DNA of 54,456 bases from CAVPKN01 sp964588495 (GCA_964588495.1 CAZPPS010000014.1:1-54456), one strand, 5' to 3'. Numbered from the stretch's first letter, positions 8,101-15,495 are shown. Notes: generated by a model not told the origin, from the letters alone. Translations and numbers: made by a program.

Positions 8101-10760
8101 CACGTGGCAATGCATTGGAAACCTGCAAAAAAAATGCTGCGGGCGAAGAAATTCAAAAAGTGAACAGGCGCTTTGATGGCAATAAAAACCTCATCGAGGA
8201 AAAACATGTTGTTTTTGAAGGGATCATCCCAACTAAAACAATTGTGCATCGATGGACCTATGGGCCGTGCAATCGTCTAGAAAAATTGGTGGAGGCAGGG
8301 CAAAAGGAGACGCTTTATACTTACGATGCCTCAGGCAAGCTCTCTCAGCTCATTAAACCTGATAAAACGGCCTTAAATTCAAATTACGATGCCCTTTCCA
8401 GGTTAGCGCGCTTCTTCTCCAAGGATTTTGACTACTCCTATCTCTATGATAGAAACGATCGGATTCTATCTGTTTTTGAAGCTAAAAGTGCCTCTACAAC
8501 AGCACGTCAGTATGATCACTTGGGAAATATGACCCAGGAGATATTGGGCAATGGATTAACTCTTGTTAATGCTTTTGACAATCATGGCAGACGTGTAAAA
8601 TCACGATTTCCCGATGGCTCATATGCCAGCTTCTCCTACAAGGCAAATCAGCTCTATCAAATCGCAAGAACTGGTTTAACGTATACCTATTCTGAAAGAG
8701 ATCTTGAGGGTCATCTCTCAAAAATAGAGCTTCCAGCACATTTAGGGACCATTTCTATTGAAAGAGATCCCCTTTCGAGATGGAAGACATTTGCTTCCCC
8801 ATTTTACAAGGCCGTTTTTAGCCAGGAATCCTACGACCCTGTCGGCAATCTGTGCCAGTATCAATTTTCAGATGCCATCGGCACCAAACAATGCTCTTTT
8901 GTCTACGATGATTTGCAACAATTGACAGCCGAAGATGGCCATTTCTATGCCCACGATTCCTTACACAACCGTTTAATTAAAGATGAGCATGCCTACTCCA
9001 TCAATGATCTTTGTGAAATTGCTCACGATGGGGAAACGCCCTATGAGTATGATGAGAACGGTAATTTAACCTTTGATGGCAAAATTGAATTTTCATATGA
9101 CACTCTCGACCGTCTCATATCTATCGAGAAAGAGGATTTGAAAACCGATTATACCTACGACGCTTTTAATAGAAGGTTATCTAAAACAGTTTGTGAACAC
9201 AACCAAAGCAGAAAAGAACTCTATTTTTATGATGGCGACAATGAGATCGGAAGCACAGATATACATGGCAATATCCTAGAATTGCGCATCCTCGGGGAGG
9301 GTCTGGGAGCTGAAATCGGCGCTTCAGTGCTCCTTGAATTGCAAGGCAAAACCTACATTCCCATCCACGATCACCGTGGCAGCCTTGTCACACTCATCGA
9401 TCCCCTATCTCAAAAACCTGTCGAAACACACCGCTACACAGCCTACGGAGAGAAACTCAGCGACAATCAACTCTCCCCTTGGGGCTTTTCATCCAAGCGC
9501 AGCGACCCTGAAACAGGCCTTAGTTACTTCGGCAGACGCTACTACTCCCCCTCCCTCGGACGCTGGCTAACTACCGACCCACAAGGCTTCGCAGATGGCC
9601 CCAACCTCTATGCCTACCTCCATAACAATCCCCTCACCGATTTCGACCTTTACGGCCTCTGGAGCATGGGTGGAGTCTGGAATGGATCGAGAGGATTTGT
9701 CAGTGGCATGTACCATCAATCTCGCGATTACCTTACAGGCTTTGGCCACAGCTTTGCCAAAATGGGGCAATGGATGCACGCCGACTTCCAATACGAACAT
9801 TGTAACGACCGCTCCTTCTTCCATGACAAATCCTTACAAGCTGTCGAAGGCTGGAAAAATCTTGGCCGAGCTGCCAAGCAAGACCCTCTCGGCATGCTCG
9901 CCTCAGGAGTCATGGATGCCTGGCGCAACCCCACAAGCCCCGCCGCCTGGGGCAGAGCCGCCGTCGACGTGGGCATGCTCGCCTTTTCCGCCGCCAAACT
10001 CGGCCAAGCCGGCCGTCTCGCCACGCAAGCCGGGAGAACAGGTAGAGTTAGTCAGGAACTATACAGTTTTGGTAAACCTGCAAGTATCCCAAGCCGAATC
10101 TCAGAACCAAGCAGTTTTTCAGCCTTCCACTATCGTAACTTAATCAATCAGTTGGCTAAAGAAGAAGCTTGTAGTGCCTTCACTCAGCGAGGAACTTTAT
10201 CAAAACAAGCTCTTGCTGGCTCAAGAGAAATAATTGCGCCTTCCCAATTACAAAATTCAAACATACCAAACGGATTTGGTAAATATAGCACGGAAACCTT
10301 TAGAGCCCCATCTGGGGGGTTTCAAGTCCATTATTATAAACATCCAACTACAGGAGAAGTTTTCTACAACTTAGATTATAAATCGGTTTTCACAGGCAGA
10401 AAAAAAATGAAAGTAAAACATAAACAATTAAATTCCAATTTAAAACAAAACGTTGCCGGCTGGATCACAGAGGGTGAGGATTACCATGTACTGAGCATTA
10501 TTTATGACGAAAGAAAAATATTTTTTTATCGAATTATAGGCGATGATGGAATTACCCCCGCTCTTTTTGAAAGTAATTTATTTGTACCGGTTTCTTCAAC
10601 CATCCCCAGTAATTGGACCATCAATTTCGATGGAAATATTTTTCAGTTAGCCCCATTATCTTGGTTAACTCCTGGATTTTGGGAAAAGTACTTTGATGGC
10701 GATCATGAGGCAAGAGAAATTTTTTCTGCAGAATATCAGATAATCTTGGGTTTTGCTTAA
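5163..10760 (+). CDS. RHS-repeat polymorphic toxin with fused C-terminal immunity-like domain
   Basis: This 1865-aa protein has an N-terminal signal peptide (about residues 1-22), a DUF6531-like segment (PKVNVITGEYCEEE, then PLSFRRFYG), many YD/RHS repeats of the type YDxxGNxx, and an RHS core end at about 1456-1497 (RYYSPSLGRWLTTDPQGF, then NLYAYLHNNP). About 130 residues of linker follow. From about residue 1627 the DNA becomes AT-rich and the variable tip begins. It includes a toxin-type module (PSGGFQVHYYKHPTTGEVFY) known to me from other polymorphic toxins but not by name. Residues 1749-1865 start with an internal Met and resemble a free-standing immunity-type protein (TPALFESNLF, GFWEKYFDGD). 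RHS shells enclose and deliver toxins; the target here is unknown. Confidence 0.85.
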   Translation: MKLTLLCFGLLCVSGIFTLPAQETDEKAFDLVASNSDGLMDVPPLTFNLKEVSAFNAHLPKVNVITGEYCEEECDLIVAGIEPLSFRRFYGHLGFKDETYGHWRVNPESIFFFGYGNNAYGAVGFEDGSFGLYDRLEGDFYKLNAKKNRNFTNGEAITGQNHPLNTRVTLKKVKQRKDKRYYWEGTIYDGNGRQRSYQSSIYGDDKYHDDPLDQGKIVEDKKPNGNILRYTYRYNESGTNYRTHYAYRILESIDAYSSRGILLGTLKIYYGKGSHDRLAEVSMIGSDGRHVVLHHQIRKVQNKHGSHFFGYTPAIYDTVLKQVDTSWKPTQYYEYRWEHEKTYFVAPFMYQASQESGCMLETLYDPAHKVLSQSLPVGPNGQMVPIARYTYHDNHTIVYDGEDNKTIYRFNNDDRITAIEKYQKERLLGAEKKEYNPSTGNVIKKTVADSVGKLLAITEYRFDDHQNAIEEKIGGIDVITRTFTNDGFNLIETESDRPGKSVKYTYVPQTNLVASEMTFEQDRILKRVFHFYDDQIGSAKVKTIIDDGQSLQADDLTGVTYRRIFDILPRRTLPCVGLTDEIKEKTIDIHGNEILLGRVCYSYHPSGKIEKEDHYDAYDHFRYSCIHTYDEKERLIATKDPLGNTTHFAYDSNFNLVAQSGPKADMRKEWVYDRANRPVLEKEWQTDGTVLVTKKVYDKTSRVIATIDECGFETRYEHDALGNITAICYPDGSVARKLYDFCGNLLAETDCNGFTTRYEYDLRSRQTAIYRPDGSTEFFAYNPHSGTLSCHTDAQGTKTFYSYDIFDRPVRTETYGADQTLLKQTFATYSAFNKLSETDGEGNTTHFQYDYAGRKIAEDKNGKVSRYFYDALGRLNKTQEGDAVYEEEFDLKGQILAKKTLDLSGDLQSEEHYSYDEAGNQTQIINSKGTSETVYDTRAQPILKKDALGFTTHFQYDYANGFTKTETDAIGIQTIHLFDARGNALETCKKNAAGEEIQKVNRRFDGNKNLIEEKHVVFEGIIPTKTIVHRWTYGPCNRLEKLVEAGQKETLYTYDASGKLSQLIKPDKTALNSNYDALSRLARFFSKDFDYSYLYDRNDRILSVFEAKSASTTARQYDHLGNMTQEILGNGLTLVNAFDNHGRRVKSRFPDGSYASFSYKANQLYQIARTGLTYTYSERDLEGHLSKIELPAHLGTISIERDPLSRWKTFASPFYKAVFSQESYDPVGNLCQYQFSDAIGTKQCSFVYDDLQQLTAEDGHFYAHDSLHNRLIKDEHAYSINDLCEIAHDGETPYEYDENGNLTFDGKIEFSYDTLDRLISIEKEDLKTDYTYDAFNRRLSKTVCEHNQSRKELYFYDGDNEIGSTDIHGNILELRILGEGLGAEIGASVLLELQGKTYIPIHDHRGSLVTLIDPLSQKPVETHRYTAYGEKLSDNQLSPWGFSSKRSDPETGLSYFGRRYYSPSLGRWLTTDPQGFADGPNLYAYLHNNPLTDFDLYGLWSMGGVWNGSRGFVSGMYHQSRDYLTGFGHSFAKMGQWMHADFQYEHCNDRSFFHDKSLQAVEGWKNLGRAAKQDPLGMLASGVMDAWRNPTSPAAWGRAAVDVGMLAFSAAKLGQAGRLATQAGRTGRVSQELYSFGKPASIPSRISEPSSFSAFHYRNLINQLAKEEACSAFTQRGTLSKQALAGSREIIAPSQLQNSNIPNGFGKYSTETFRAPSGGFQVHYYKHPTTGEVFYNLDYKSVFTGRKKMKVKHKQLNSNLKQNVAGWITEGEDYHVLSIIYDERKIFFYRIIGDDGITPALFESNLFVPVSSTIPSNWTINFDGNIFQLAPLSWLTPGFWEKYFDGDHEAREIFSAEYQIILGFA

Positions 10761-10787
10761 GTTTTAAAATTAGAAAGTTTTGAATGT

Positions 10788-11177
10788 ATGGACGAACAAG
10801 CTTTAGTGAAAAAAAGATATTGGTCAGGAAATGTTAGGTTACTTTCAGATTTTTGCTGGTGCATTGTCATAGCTCTTCTTCTTAGGATAAATGGCTCTAA
10901 TATTGGCGTTGAGGGGACCCCTTTTTATTTTTTCTCCCTTTTTTTCTGGTCTTGGAATGAAAACCATATTCAAGCAAAATTTGCGAGATGGACAATTCAC
11001 ATCTTATGTTGGCTGATTTTTGCGCTGGGATCTTTGCTGCTTGCGGTTTTCATTTCGGATAAATCATTTTGGAAAAATCTTAACATGTGTTTTGGTTTCG
11101 CAATAATTATGCTTCTATCAATTGGCGTCGCAATCAAATACAAGACTCTAATGCGTCCAAAAAAACAACCCGTTTAA
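10788..11177 (+). CDS. small membrane protein, candidate immunity protein (copy 1)
   Basis: The 129-aa product has about four hydrophobic segments (roughly residues 19-35, 45-58, 68-87 and 97-114) and a basic C-terminus. It follows the rhs stop by 27 bases. Small multi-span membrane proteins directly after an rhs gene often protect against membrane-active or periplasmic toxins, so an immunity role is plausible but not shown. The gene is duplicated without change at 15718-16107. Confidence 0.55.
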   Translation: MDEQALVKKRYWSGNVRLLSDFCWCIVIALLLRINGSNIGVEGTPFYFFSLFFWSWNENHIQAKFARWTIHILCWLIFALGSLLLAVFISDKSFWKNLNMCFGFAIIMLLSIGVAIKYKTLMRPKKQPV

Positions 11178-11183
11178 AACTAG

Positions 11184-11270
11184 CAATCCTCGGTACAGGA
11201 AACTTTTTTTAAAACGAAGACGGAAAATCTGGGAACACTGAACCGATTAGCAAATTCTTTAAAAAAATGA
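11184..11270 (+). pseudogene. C-terminal stub of a lost toxin before the DUF7674-like gene
   Basis: In the frame ending with the TGA at 11268-11270 the DNA reads ETFFKTKTENLGTLNRLANS then LKK and stop. The TGA overlaps the ATG of the next gene as ATGA. The fragment has no start and is cut off upstream by a TAG at 11181. Its protein-like content and the ATGA overlap suggest it is the tail of the cognate toxin of the immunity gene that follows. Duplicated at 16114-16200. Confidence 0.5.
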
Positions 11271-11662
11271 ATATTTCAAAACAAAATTGCATTACATTAA
11301 TTTTAGAAAAATTTCCTGAATTTCTGATTTACTGGGAACAATATAAAAAATTGTGGGGAAATGAGGAATCAGGATTCTATAACGACATGTCTGAATTTTC
11401 CCATTACATTATAGATGCTCTTGTCCGAAAGCAAGCCGATACAGCACAGATCAGGGAAATTTTTAATTTCGTAGAATATTTACTGGTTAATGGGGATGAT
11501 GATGTAAAAAACGCTTTAAGCACTTGTGTTTTAGAAAATATTCTCAATCAAACTGATCAAATAGATCCTGCTGATTTTGTTCCCTTTTTAGGAAATGAAT
11601 CTCGGGAATACTGTAAGGCGTGGGACCAGTTTACAGGAGTAAAAACTAAAGGTCTTTGGTAG
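11267..11662 (+). CDS. DUF7674-like immunity-type protein (copy 1)
   Basis: This 131-aa cytosolic protein has the features I associate with DUF7674: LEKFPEF, an acidic helical middle with FNFVEYLLVNGDDDV, ACLENIL-like sequence, and the C-terminal motif ESREYCKAWDQFTG ending in GLW. Such proteins occur after polymorphic toxins and probably bind and neutralise a cognate toxin. The start overlaps an upstream stub of a possible toxin tail (ATGA). A second copy at 16197-16592 differs by two codons (V to L and K to E near the C-terminus). Confidence 0.65.
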   Translation: MNISKQNCITLILEKFPEFLIYWEQYKKLWGNEESGFYNDMSEFSHYIIDALVRKQADTAQIREIFNFVEYLLVNGDDDVKNALSTCVLENILNQTDQIDPADFVPFLGNESREYCKAWDQFTGVKTKGLW

Positions 11663-11697
11663 CAATAAATCCAATTACACTATCTTTTTGAAGGCGC

Positions 11698-11751
11698 GAT
11701 CCTAATCACCCCGGAGGCATTAGATCTGCCTCACCTTGGGAAATTCCATGA
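11698..11751 (+). pseudogene. C-terminal stub of a lost toxin before an Imm53-like gene
   Basis: In the frame ending at the TGA of 11749-11751 the DNA reads DPNHPGGIRSASPWEIP and stop. The stop overlaps the ATG of the Imm53-like gene at 11748 (ATGA). The peptide matches the tail fused to the end of that same gene (DPSYPGGVRAPFPFEIPS). It is best explained as the last residues of the toxin that Imm53 once neutralised. Confidence 0.65.
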
Positions 11752-12545
11752 CAGAAGGCGTTGACATGCAAAATGTATTTTTAGAGCTACTTAAGTGGTA
11801 TCATTCACAATGTAATGGAAGTTGGGAATATGATCACGGGATTAGCATTAAAACAACAAGTAAGCCAGGCTGGGTTGTTTATATTAGTATCACTGACACT
11901 GAATTACAATTTAAGCCTTCAATACAAACCTCTATACAAAAAGATGAAACAGACTGGATAGAGTGCATTGTTCACAATGGTTTTTTTATAGCGCATTGTG
12001 GTGTAACGAATTTGTTGCAGGTCTTAAAAATGTTTTTGCAATGGGATACAAAGATCTTAACTGACGATGCTGACTTAAACGAAGATTTGACATGGTTATC
12101 ATATTGGTTTAGAAAAATGTGTAATGGTTCTTGGGAATATCATTATGGTATTAACTTGCGTACCATTGATAATCCTGGTTGGACTTTTGACGTCAATCTT
12201 CAAGAAACTGCGTATTCAGAAAGATCATTTGAACCTGTAATAACTGAAAGATCTGATAATGATTGGTTGCATGTTTTTCAAAAGGAAACAACTTTTAAAA
12301 GTGCATGTGGTCCCCTAAACTTAATTGAGGTATTGAATATTTTCCGTGACAGGATAGGAGAAGACAAGGGATTATTCAAAACTGAGCATAAGCCAATAAG
12401 ATGGGCAATGGAAAAAAGATTTGACGGTGTAGGCAAGTGCCACTTAGATAAAGCTTCCGATGCATGGATTGAAACTCCTCATATACATGATCCATCTTAT
12501 CCTGGCGGAGTCAGAGCTCCGTTCCCTTTTGAGATACCTAGTTAG
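11748..12545 (+). CDS. double Imm53-like immunity protein with a toxin-tail fusion
   Basis: The 265-aa product contains two tandem Imm53-like domains, each with the pattern CNGSWEYxxGIxxxT, NPGW or KPGW, then DW and a late GPLNL/GVTNL motif (domains about residues 8-100 and 115-215). After the second domain the frame runs into about 45 residues ending IHDPSYPGGVRAPFPFEIPS, which match the toxin-tail stub at 11698-11751 rather than Imm53. The TTG at 11736 gives a longer frame, but the ATG at 11748 overlaps the stub stop and is preferred. Imm53 proteins are immunity factors of polymorphic toxins. Whether the fused tail is tolerated or harmful is unknown. Confidence 0.7.
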   Translation: MTEGVDMQNVFLELLKWYHSQCNGSWEYDHGISIKTTSKPGWVVYISITDTELQFKPSIQTSIQKDETDWIECIVHNGFFIAHCGVTNLLQVLKMFLQWDTKILTDDADLNEDLTWLSYWFRKMCNGSWEYHYGINLRTIDNPGWTFDVNLQETAYSERSFEPVITERSDNDWLHVFQKETTFKSACGPLNLIEVLNIFRDRIGEDKGLFKTEHKPIRWAMEKRFDGVGKCHLDKASDAWIETPHIHDPSYPGGVRAPFPFEIPS

Positions 12546-12555
12546 GAGCGGTGGC

Positions 12556-12852
12556 ATGGAGAGCGAAAAATATTATAAAAAGCTACAAGATTGGTATCTG
12601 CGGCAGTGTAATGGTGATTGGGAACATGAATATGGAATCAAAATTGATACTATCGATAATCCTGGTTGGTCGCTGCAAATCGATTTGTCCGGTACGACTT
12701 TAACAGGGAAAACGTTTGAAAAAATTAGACGTGATGTGGATGAAAATAATTGGGTTCATTGTTGGGTCGCAGAAAACAAATTTCAAGCTGGCGGCGGCCC
12801 CTTAAATTTAGGGGACCTGATAAAAGAGTTTGTCGAATGGGCTGAGGCATAG
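12556..12852 (+). CDS. Imm53-like immunity protein
   Basis: A complete single-domain Imm53-like protein of 98 aa: LQDWYLRQCNGDWEHEYGIK, IDNPGW, a DLSGTTLTGKTFE strand, NNWVHCWV and AGGGPLNLGDLI. TAGGAG lies a few bases before the ATG at 12556, ten bases after the previous stop, so this start is preferred over the longer frame from 12460, which overlaps the previous gene. It is the cleanest Imm53 copy in the array and would be the reference for the others. Confidence 0.8.
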   Translation: MESEKYYKKLQDWYLRQCNGDWEHEYGIKIDTIDNPGWSLQIDLSGTTLTGKTFEKIRRDVDENNWVHCWVAENKFQAGGGPLNLGDLIKEFVEWAEA

Positions 12853-12936
12853 TATATAAATGGGTGCCAAAGTTCTTCTAGAGTTCAAATGCATGATCTA
12901 TTTTATCTAGACGGGGTTCTATACGAGATAGCATGA
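12853..12936 (+). pseudogene. degenerate toxin-tail stub before the third Imm53-like gene
   Basis: The frame ending with the TGA at 12934-12936 reads VQMHDLFYLDGVLYEIA and stop, a degraded relative of HDPSYPGGVRAPFPFEIPS. The stop overlaps the ATG at 12933 as ATGA. Similarity is weak, but position and overlap repeat the pattern seen at 11748. Confidence 0.4.
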
Positions 12937-13553
12937 ACTGTATGAATGACTTGATGCAATGGATAGAAGATTGGATTTATTCTGAACAAAAGCATAATTT
13001 CGTGAATCCAAATATTTCAATGATGACTATTGATAATCCGGGTTGGGCAGTCACAGCTGACTTGCTGAGCAATCTGATTGGCAAAAAAGTTCCTTTAGCA
13101 GATGTGATGAAAAATGATGATGACTGGTATTATTGCACTATTAAAGATAACCAATTTTTTGGTGATGGCGCATTGTTTAATTTAGAAGATATTTTTGGTA
13201 CACTTCGCCAGCTTGTTACTGTTGAAAATAGTCAGATTGCTAGCTGTAGTCAGGGAATAAAAGTAGATGATGATTTGAGTTGGTTGTTGCAGTGGTTTGC
13301 AAAGCAATGTGATGGTGATTGGGAGCATGCTAATGGTATTAGGATTGGTACCACGGATACCCCTGGCTGGTGTTTAAAAATAAGTATCGCTGGAACAGAG
13401 CTAGAAAATAAAAAATTTCAAAATATAGATAACAATCGCGAAGAACATGATTGGATCTTCTGCTAGATCAAAGAAAATTTGTTTCAAGCCTTTGGAGGTC
13501 CATTTAATTTCACTGAAATTATATCTGTTTTTAAAAACTGGGCTGAATCTTAG
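12933..13553 (+). pseudogene. double Imm53-like gene interrupted by an in-frame amber codon
   Basis: Two Imm53-like domains are encoded in one frame: the first is divergent (LMQWIEDWIYSEQKHNF, IDNPGW), the second close to the consensus (LLQWFAKQCDGDWEHANGIR, TPGW, HDWIFC). A TAG at 13464-13466 stops translation after residue 177. The same frame then continues as IKENLFQAFGGPFNFTEI to a TAG at 13551, completing the second domain. One substitution therefore truncates the protein. The intact first domain could still be made. Confidence 0.8.
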
Positions 13554-13581
13554 TAGACACAATACTGTTTGAACTCAAACT

Positions 13582-13836
13582 ATGAAATTAATTGAAAAAT
13601 GTAATCAAATACGTACGCGCGAGGACTTTATAAATTTTGTACATGCTTTAAGTGAAGATTTACGCGATAATCCTGACAAGTGGGAAAATCAAAGCTTAGA
13701 AAGATTTCTCGAAGCCTTGGGAGCATGTGTTGAAGACATGGATAGTTACTATTTGAACCAAGGAAAAACAACCCCTAAACAATTAGATTGGAAAGTGGTG
13801 GGCGACATATTAATGGCTGCAAAAATATATGAATAA
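13582..13836 (+). CDS. DUF7660-like immunity-type protein
   Basis: The 84-aa protein matches the DUF7660 pattern: IRTREDFINFVHALSEDL, then DKWENQSLERFLEALGACVE, DMDSYY, and a terminal WKVVGDILMAAKIYE. Members of this family are found among small genes beside polymorphic toxins and are presumed to be immunity proteins. Upstream, the frame ending with the TGA at 13583-13585 reads VDTILFELKL and overlaps the ATG (ATGA), resembling the C-terminus of the 107-aa protein at 14052-14375. The gene's own end overlaps the next gene by 8 bases. A decayed copy is at 14372-14630. Confidence 0.65.
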   Translation: MKLIEKCNQIRTREDFINFVHALSEDLRDNPDKWENQSLERFLEALGACVEDMDSYYLNQGKTTPKQLDWKVVGDILMAAKIYE

Positions 13837-14059
13837 TAGAATCCGTCTTGATTTTAGCAGGGATGAGGCACTTGTTTTACTTGATTGGTTGAGCAGATTC
13901 AATGAATCAGAGAATGCTTCGTTCTTTGAGGACCAAGCGGAAGAACGCATCCTGTTTGATTTAGAAGCCATGTTGGAAAAAAGCGTGAATGAGAGTTTGG
14001 ACAGCGATTATGAAGATCAACTTTTGCAGGCACGAGATCGAATAAGGGATCATGTCTAA
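13829..14059 (+). CDS. small acidic protein in immunity array, 76 aa
   Basis: The product has the pattern RLDFSRDEALVLLDWLSRF followed by an acidic helical region and a C-terminal helix. Similar proteins are seen in bacterial immunity or toxin-antitoxin-rich loci, but I cannot name the family. It overlaps its upstream and downstream neighbours by 8 bases each, indicating translational coupling. No membrane segment or signal peptide is present. Confidence 0.5.
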   Translation: MNNRIRLDFSRDEALVLLDWLSRFNESENASFFEDQAEERILFDLEAMLEKSVNESLDSDYEDQLLQARDRIRDHV

Positions 14060-14375
14060 AAAAGAAAATCTGAAACAGTTGTACCTGGAATTAACGAAAA
14101 GACGAACTACAAAAAATTCTGAAAATCAAGAATTGGACACCATAACATATAGAATCAATGAGTTAGATGCATACTATGCAGGGTTAGCTTTGACAGCATC
14201 TGAAGGTGGCAAAATCTCCCTTAAATCCCTTTATGATATTGAAGAATTAGTAGAATTACTAAAAAAGATTTCGACTTTTAACCAAGAAGACATCTTACTA
14301 CTGGAAGAATGCAGATCTTTTCTAAAAACTTTAAGTCAAATAGACGCAATGCTGCGGCTTGAACTCAAATTATGA
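14052..14375 (+). CDS. small helical protein in immunity array, 107 aa
   Basis: A charged, helix-rich protein that I do not recognise. It overlaps the 76-aa gene by 8 bases. Its TGA overlaps the ATG of the decayed DUF7660 copy (ATGA at 14372). Its C-terminal LRLELKL resembles the FELKL stub in front of the intact DUF7660 gene at 13582, so this protein and DUF7660 probably formed one repeated unit. Function unknown; an immunity role is inferred from position. Confidence 0.5.
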   Translation: MSKKENLKQLYLELTKRRTTKNSENQELDTITYRINELDAYYAGLALTASEGGKISLKSLYDIEELVELLKKISTFNQEDILLLEECRSFLKTLSQIDAMLRLELKL

Positions 14376-14630
14376 AATTAAGAGAACAGCATAATCAAAT
14401 ACGCACCCGCGAGGACTTTATAAATTTTGTAAACAGTGACGCTTGCACTATAATCTCCTAAGACCTTGGAAAATCAAAGCTCAAAGAGATTTTTGAAGCT
14501 TGGGAGTATTGAGAGTTTATTAAACCAACCTACCTCTATGAAAGAGTTAGAAATCGCAAGTATCTTTTGGCATCAAAAGACAGGAATGTGAAAACACGAA
14601 ATCCATCAGCTTTAGATCAAGAATATGAAT
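14372..14630 (+). pseudogene. decayed second copy of the DUF7660-like gene
   Basis: The first about 60 bases match the intact gene at 13582 (MKL, then NQIRTREDFINFV) with few changes. A frame break follows, then scattered similarity (GENQSS-like, FLEAL-like, NQ regions) and an end reading ALDQEYE and TAA that overlaps the next ATG. The open frame is destroyed. It marks a tandem duplication of the DUF7660 unit. Confidence 0.75.
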
Positions 14631-14945
14631 AAGACGCAAATTCAATTAAGATCAGATGAGTTTTGGCCTTTATTGAATATTATTAATGAAGTATGTCATG
14701 GCATTAGAATTGATAATTTTGAAAATGTTATTGGCGCTAAAAAGCAAACTGTCGTCGATTTCTTAAATAGCATTGAGGATGAGGAAGAAGAAAAAGAGGT
14801 CTTATTAAACTTAAGCGATTCAGAATTAATATTCTTGAAAAACTCATTTGAAGAAGTCTTTAGGCAAATTGATGAATGGGAATTCCAAACGCGCATCGGC
14901 ATTTCTATAACCGATGCTCGAAAAATACAAGCGAAGTTGCGCTAG
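14625..14945 (+). CDS. small acidic protein in immunity array, 106 aa
   Basis: The protein has an N-terminal strand (QIQLRSDEFWPLLNIINEVC), a strongly acidic middle (EDEEEEKE) and a C-terminal FQTRIGISITDARKI motif. Proteins of this shape, with LxNxxNEVC and ExxTRIG, occur as solitary small genes near RHS and contact-dependent systems. I cannot give a family name. It overlaps the end of the decayed DUF7660 copy by a few bases. Immunity is a guess from context. Confidence 0.5.
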   Translation: MNKTQIQLRSDEFWPLLNIINEVCHGIRIDNFENVIGAKKQTVVDFLNSIEDEEEEKEVLLNLSDSELIFLKNSFEEVFRQIDEWEFQTRIGISITDARKIQAKLR

Positions 14946-15055
14946 AGGTTTTTTGACAGATTAAAGCGAAGCACTTAACGCGCATCTCTCTTAGAAAGTA
15001 CATAGCTGACTGAGAAAGTCAAATAATTAAATTTTTCAAAAAGAAAACACTTATT

Positions 15056-15421
15056 GTGAGAGAACAACTAATGCAAGAAGCTACAGAAGATTTAGAAAAA
15101 TTAGAGTTTTATATAAACGCTAAATTTGAGTTTTGTGAATCCTTATTATTTTCAAATCTGGTAAGAAAACCTTCCTCATCTGAACTTGCTAAAATAAAAT
15201 CAATGGCAACAAAGAATGAAATTGAAAGATTGTATAACCATTTCCATCTTGCATCCATTTCAGACAATATTGCCAAACAAAGGAAGTGCGCTGCTGAGAT
15301 TTGGAAAGCCTGGCGGTCATTTTTTATTAAAGAAATGAAAGACAAAAATATAGCCATAGAAATTTATGATTCAAATGAGGAAGTGATCATCTATGTCCAT
15401 GAAAATGTTGAACATAAGTGA
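15056..15421 (+). CDS. hypothetical protein at end of immunity array, 121 aa
   Basis: A helical, charged cytosolic protein that I do not recognise. The frame starts with GTG at 15056; an ATG five codons later (15071) is an alternative. It ends 74 bases before the second copy of the 1.1-kb repeat. It may be an immunity protein or a leftover gene from an earlier cassette. Confidence 0.45.
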   Translation: MREQLMQEATEDLEKLEFYINAKFEFCESLLFSNLVRKPSSSELAKIKSMATKNEIERLYNHFHLASISDNIAKQRKCAAEIWKAWRSFFIKEMKDKNIAIEIYDSNEEVIIYVHENVEHK

Positions 15422-15495
15422 TCTTTTTTTTAAAACAAAAAAGCTAGACTTTTGTCTAACACAGTCTCCCCATGAAGAGCTGCAGTCGTTGTTAA

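Larger units (their letters stand above)
10566..11669 (+). repeat. 1.1-kb direct repeat, copy 1
   Basis: About 1104 bp are repeated at 15496-16599 with a constant offset of 4930 bp. I saw only two substitutions (11639 G to T and 11648 A to G in the second copy). The unit holds the last 65 codons of rhs, the 129-aa membrane gene and the DUF7674-like gene. Near-identity implies a recent duplication. Recombination between the copies would delete the whole immunity array. Confidence 0.95.

Noticed and set aside
9595..10143. 182-codon frame inside rhs in another phase
   Set aside because: Low-complexity Pro/Ser/Thr-rich product; the rhs frame is clearly the coding one.
12460..12555. Earlier start for the Imm53 gene
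   Set aside because: It overlaps the preceding gene in another frame, and a good ribosome-binding site precedes the ATG at 12556.
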